A stretch of DNA of 64,000 nucleotides, from the NCBI GenBank assembly GCA_001600355.1, contig BCJU01000001.1:3617178-3681177 (forward strand), read 5' to 3'. Under the pieces are notes generated by a model that did no database searches, was not told the DNA's origin, and was given only the letters and a program-made list of their open reading frames with translations. Of this stretch, positions 60,407 through 64,000 are shown one piece after another. A program made the translations under genes and the position numbers. This DNA is from Meira nashicola. Taxonomy: Eukaryota > Basidiomycota > Exobasidiomycetes > Exobasidiales > Brachybasidiaceae. How positions within the stretch are numbered: the first letter of the stretch is position 1; every line of letters begins with the position of its first letter.

Positions 60407-62014
60407 TTATTCTGGGAACGTACGTCCAGATTGTTCCAAATCTGCTTCGGTTGGCGTTCCACAACCACATAACCATTCACTCCACCAAGGAGCACGCGGA
60501 GGAAGATTTTCCTCGTGAGAATGACCGTTGGGACGATTTGCATAGCCTAAACTGTCATGTTTGAGAGTTTCATCTTTTGAAGTCTGTTCACTTTCATCTT
60601 CATCTGGCCAACCTCCTGCCTCTTCTCCATCATCTAATCCGATTTCGTTAAAGCGTGAAGCAGTACTCTTTCTCTTATTCGCATCCACCGCGTCAACTGT
60701 TGAGCCAATCGTATAAGATGAATTACTCTTTTGCATCGTATACCGCTTTTCAGCAGCTTTTTCGGAGGGTGTTTGGAACGGATTATCTTCTAAACTTTGA
60801 AATCTAGCCAACGTAGCTTGAGCTTCCTTTTCCTCATCTGCGTCCGTTGCAATAATTGCTGGCATACCCTCACTTGGCCCTCTTCTTCTATCCGCCAAAT
60901 GCTTGATAGTAGGTGCTCTTCCAGGCGTTACGATCGGACGCCGTGCTGATGGCTTGGTGTGGTGAGGCGATGATGCATTAGAAGGATCTCTAAAAGGGTC
61001 GCTTAATTCTCTCGCTTTTCCCTTTCGATCGGATGAGGTAGATGAGGAATACACATTATCATCTTGACTTGATTCCGCCGCATCCTCCAAAGTAGGCGTA
61101 GAGCCTTCGCGTGTCCAGCGAGAAGATGTTGTTCGGTTGCCACTATTGTCAACCAAAGCATCCGAGCTTCCCACAACACTCCCTCTCTTTTCTTGCAATC
61201 CGTACGGATTTTTAGAATCACTCTCTTGGAATGCTGCAGGCACCGGTTCTGGTAATGTTGTCTGATTCTTTGATCCAAGTCCTCCAAGTACAGACAACCG
61301 CTTACTTAGCCTATTGTTTGAGGAAGATGTTGGTGGACCGAGTATTGACGCCGTTCTTGATGAACGCTTTGCTTTCCTTCTCATCTTTTCTTCCGCAGCC
61401 CATTTCTCTAATTTTAGCTCAATCTTTCTTGCTTCCCTCTCCTCTTCTGAAAAAGGAGGGTATTGTATCGGCGCTTCTTCATCATGGATGCTGTACGTCT
61501 CATCCTCTTCATCCTCGTATCCTGTTGAATTCCATCTATTACCGTTATGCTGGGTATTACGATCTGAAGCCGATCCGACAGCCTGTCTATCATCCATACG
61601 GGCATATCCATTCGCCCTCAAACCTTCCTTAGTCGTAGAATGTGCATTTGCGGGCGGTGTCTGAGAGTATTGCTCGTATTGCTTGCCTTTGGATTCTGTT
61701 CCTTTATTGGCTCCGTGCAAGGAGCTCGAATGTGAATCTGCTGTTTGCATAGATGAAGCGGCAGTGGAGTTGGTATTACGCGCGGAAGAAGATCCTATCG
61801 ATTGATAAGTCGGAGATGAAGATGTTGAAGAAGAGGAAGCTTTTGGTTCATCGTTTCCGCCTCTGTCTTCGCTCAAAGGGTGAACTGTGATGGAAGAAGA
61901 TGAAGATTGTGACCTTTCTAGTTCCGAAGATGTAGAATACTGTTTATTTCCCTCCTTTAAAACGCCTTCGACTGCCGCCGGATTGGAGGATGCTACACTA
62001 AAAGTACTCGCCAT
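60407..62014 (-). CDS. conserved disordered fungal protein with C-terminal WWSEWLCGCG motif
   Basis: The 535-residue protein is rich in Ser, Glu, Asp and Arg and lacks any recognised domain. Residues about 190-225 form a charged helix (FSEEEREARKIELKLEKWAA, then EEKMRRKAKRSSR). A short motif NPFQTPSEKAAEKRYTM sits at about 410-430. The C-terminus is striking: APWWSEWLCGCGTPTEADLE ending QSGRTFPE. A similar Trp/Cys end (WW-E-WLCGC, then AGRTNP-like) recurs, from memory, in otherwise dissimilar fungal proteins, so it is probably a functional module, perhaps membrane-attached through palmitoylated cysteines. That role is inference. Start ATG 62014, intronless. No function is proposed. Confidence 0.7.
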   Translation of the reverse strand: MASTFSVASSNPAAVEGVLKEGNKQYSTSSELERSQSSSSSITVHPLSEDRGGNDEPKASSSSTSSSPTYQSIGSSSARNTNSTAASSMQTADSHSSSLHGANKGTESKGKQYEQYSQTPPANAHSTTKEGLRANGYARMDDRQAVGSASDRNTQHNGNRWNSTGYEDEEDETYSIHDEEAPIQYPPFSEEEREARKIELKLEKWAAEEKMRRKAKRSSRTASILGPPTSSSNNRLSKRLSVLGGLGSKNQTTLPEPVPAAFQESDSKNPYGLQEKRGSVVGSSDALVDNSGNRTTSSRWTREGSTPTLEDAAESSQDDNVYSSSTSSDRKGKARELSDPFRDPSNASSPHHTKPSARRPIVTPGRAPTIKHLADRRRGPSEGMPAIIATDADEEKEAQATLARFQSLEDNPFQTPSEKAAEKRYTMQKSNSSYTIGSTVDAVDANKRKSTASRFNEIGLDDGEEAGGWPDEDESEQTSKDETLKHDSLGYANRPNGHSHEENLPPRAPWWSEWLCGCGTPTEADLEQSGRTFPE

Positions 62015-63589
62015 ATTTCCATACTCTATTCTATATTTTCATATGCAAAATTACGCACGAACGAATGAACGCAAATGAATGTAGAAATTTGAGTCTATGC
62101 GTTAATGTTTCTTTTTTCTTCAAAGCTTTGATTAAGTCTTTCTTTGCGCGGCTTCCGCTACTCGGCACCGATGTTCTTTCTACGTGAGAGCTCCGCCTCC
62201 TAATTAAAATTGCAACAATTGCTGGCGAGAATGTCTTTTGATGTATACCTGCAGCGGTTGAAGTGTGATCGAGACACAGTGATAGTCTGATTGAAGTGAA
62301 TGTGCAGATTTTGATTAGGATGAATGCTTTGCGATTTAAAGCACTTTCAGATCACCGATTGATCAAACTTGAACGGTTTCAACAGTCGTGCACTGTTGTA
62401 ATATTTGAATGCTAGGGTATCTATCTAGTAAAACTGAAAAAAGACGAATATTGAAAGTGGAAAGATGAGGGTGATTGCAAGAATGAATGAACAAATATGG
62501 GTATCCATCTCCGGACAGTATAATATTCTAGTAGATTGGAGAGGGGTTATTGTTCCCGACCCAGACTGAAATTGTGGGCGAAAGAAGGAATACACACGCA
62601 AACATTCACGTAAACGCGACTTGGTGCACCGCTGCAGGGCAAAAATCATAATCGCTTAAAAGAGGACAGATGTGCGTTCTAGCAAACAAAATGAAAGTTA
62701 CGCTAGGGCGAGCCAACCAAATCGGGTTTTCGCACGCTTTAAGAGGGGAGAAATGATGCGGCGGAAGACTAAGCTCACTCATGACTTCCTTCTACCATCA
62801 CTTTGGCAATCGCTTTTATCAACATAATGGTAGGAATATCATTATAATTCAAATTGATATAATTTAAATCCGTAAAGATGGAGTCGACTCTAGACTGTGG
62901 GATCCTCTCAAGAAATCATTCTTATTCGGTCATGTGACGATGATGTATATTTAGATGGTTGAACTGCATTTAGCCAGAACACATGATGAAATAGCTTATA
63001 TATACTCAAAAGACTTTCTGCTCTGTCGATGAACCTTGAAAGGTTGAAAGGAGGGCTTGACCGGGCAAAGTGTCTCCCTTTCTTGTAGAGGTTTGGTGTC
63101 ACACCTTAAACTCTATTTTACTTCTTCTCTGGCTATAAAATGCAAGGCTGGTAGAACAAAGCATTTGTACGTTCGCAAACATCAATGAATTTCGTTAAAG
63201 ACGATTCTCATTCTAGGATTCCGTCAATTTCTGCGATTGTTATGACAAATGCAGTCGTTGCATCAATGGGTGAGCGAAGCCCTGCGTGCGGATAGATTTT
63301 TGAAGTCTTCTTTGCGACAGGGGCAACTGCCTAAATACCCTCCTCCCTACATGATGTAACTATTTTTGACCTGCGTACGGCGTCTAAAGAGTGGCTTGAG
63401 CATAGATTTTTTGCATTAGCGCGATCTTCAGTATTTTTTACATACTTTCTGTAATTTCGCCGATTAACACATTCGACATGTAAAAATAGAAGAAATTGTA
63501 TGTGTATGTATGCGCACTATTGATAAGAGTATGTTGTTCAGCTTTTAAAGTCCTTTCCTTCCATTCCATCATCCCAAACCCATTAAAAC
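62015..63589. promoter_or_regulatory. divergent region between the WWSEWLCGCG gene and the aquaglyceroporin gene
   Basis: About 1.57 kb of AT-rich DNA. A TATAAAA element lies at 63134-63140, with a 36-codon frame (63185-63295) starting 45 bp later that could be an upstream ORF in the aquaglyceroporin leader. No other gene was recognised. Confidence 0.5.
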
Positions 63590-64000
63590 ATGTCTGAATC
63601 AGCTCCACTCTTACCTCGAGCTACCAGCTCACAACGCTCTACAACCTCTTCCCATGGAGCAACTTCACAAACACGTCGTCCACTCTCCCGCTTTCGTAGG
63701 GCATCAGAAGTTGATGCCGATCCTTCATTAGCACATAACGCTGCTTCTTCTCCTATGCTACCCGCAGCACCAGTTCATGCAACTGATTCACATGAATTAC
63801 ACGATCCTCGTTGGGCTCATCACGAAGGAGAAGCAAACATTTTAGCAAGATTTCGTTATATCTGGAGAGAAGAATTAGCAGAATGTCTAGGAACTGCATT
63901 TATCATCTTATTAGGAGCAAGTGTTGAATGTCAAACTACTTTACATTATGGAAATAACGCAAATAAACCTTATAGCTTTGGTGATTATAATTCTTGTCGT
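63590..64000 (+). CDS. aquaglyceroporin / MIP channel, 5' part cut by the right edge
   Basis: An ATG at 63590 opens a frame of 137 codons that runs off the window. The first about 85 residues are disordered and start MSESAPLLPRATSSQRSTTS; then comes LHDPRWAHHEGEANILARFR and the start of the first membrane helix, YIWREELAECLGTAFIILLG, followed by ASVECQTTLHYGN. The EELAECLGTAFIILLGAS pattern is the classic first helix of fungal Fps1-like or aquaglyceroporin MIP proteins. The first NPA motif would lie beyond the edge. An in-frame TAA two codons before the ATG supports this start. Water or glycerol specificity cannot be judged from this part. Confidence 0.85.
   Translation, partial: MSESAPLLPRATSSQRSTTSSHGATSQTRRPLSRFRRASEVDADPSLAHNAASSPMLPAAPVHATDSHELHDPRWAHHEGEANILARFRYIWREELAECLGTAFIILLGASVECQTTLHYGNNANKPYSFGDYNSCR

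Noticed and set aside
1..64000. Transposons, CRISPR arrays, tRNA and spliceosomal snRNA genes
   Set aside because: No transposase or reverse transcriptase motifs, terminal repeats, regularly spaced repeats, tRNA B-box-like sequence in a plausible cloverleaf, or U-snRNA core sequence was found by eye. Short or divergent ones could be missed without a search tool.

Overview
The window is nuclear DNA of a fungus, most likely a basidiomycete. Coding regions are moderately AT-rich and mostly intronless. The introns present are short (about 60-175 nt) and open with GTGAGT, GTACGT, GTATGT or GTAAGT-type donors; several have a CTGAC-like branch site. A complete 5S rRNA gene at 27.35 kb resembles basidiomycete 5S sequences, and the gene set (Rad23, Bre1, Cdt2, Kre9-like wall protein, yapsin-like protease, Ivy1-like BAR protein) is fungal. 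I cannot name the species; a Ustilaginomycotina-like, intron-poor lineage would fit, but that is inference.

Layout. 0-10 kb: ribosomal protein uS2 (-), ceramide synthase (+), a NYN-domain nuclease-like protein (+) and a yapsin-like aspartic protease (-). 10-17 kb: a gene-poor spacer, a DH-PH Rho exchange factor (+) and the complex I LYR subunit NDUFB9 (-, with 28-nt and 16-nt exons). 17-29 kb: ribosomal protein eS25 (+), a mitochondrial DUF1640 protein (-), a small ER-type membrane protein (-), a possible secreted peptide precursor (-), ATP synthase subunit d (+), an Ivy1-like protein (-), an F-box protein (-), 5S rRNA (+) and a Kre9-like GPI protein (+). 29.6-35.1 kb is the largest gene-free stretch and lies upstream of a C2H2 zinc-finger factor. 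38-64 kb: an unrecognised probable nuclear protein with five introns near its 5' end, BRE1 (-), RNase P subunit RPR2 (+), a mitochondrial membrane protein (-), threonine deaminase (+), RAD23 (-), threonine synthase (+), CDT2-like WD40 protein (-), a TDT-family transporter (-), riboflavin kinase (-), a conserved protein ending in a WWSEWLCGCG motif (-), and the start of an aquaglyceroporin (+) cut by the right edge.

Most genes are housekeeping genes with no operon-like logic. The one metabolic link is threonine synthase and threonine deaminase, the last step of threonine synthesis and the first committed step from threonine to isoleucine, with only RAD23 between them. Several start codons were moved inward from the longest open frame because that frame opens with TTG. 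Eight intron-containing or partial features were assembled by eye from splice sites and protein continuity: NDUFB9, eS25, the VIM-like small protein, the peptide precursor, ATP7, RAD23, the 656-aa protein and the edge aquaporin.

The least ordinary items are the putative prepropeptide at 21.2-21.4 kb, the small VIM-like ER protein at 20.1-20.6 kb, the membrane-anchored NYN protein at 4.5-7.2 kb, the SUMO/PP1-motif-rich unknown protein at 38.8-41.1 kb, and a recurring TACGCC/GGCGTA motif, often as an inverted pair, in the spacers.
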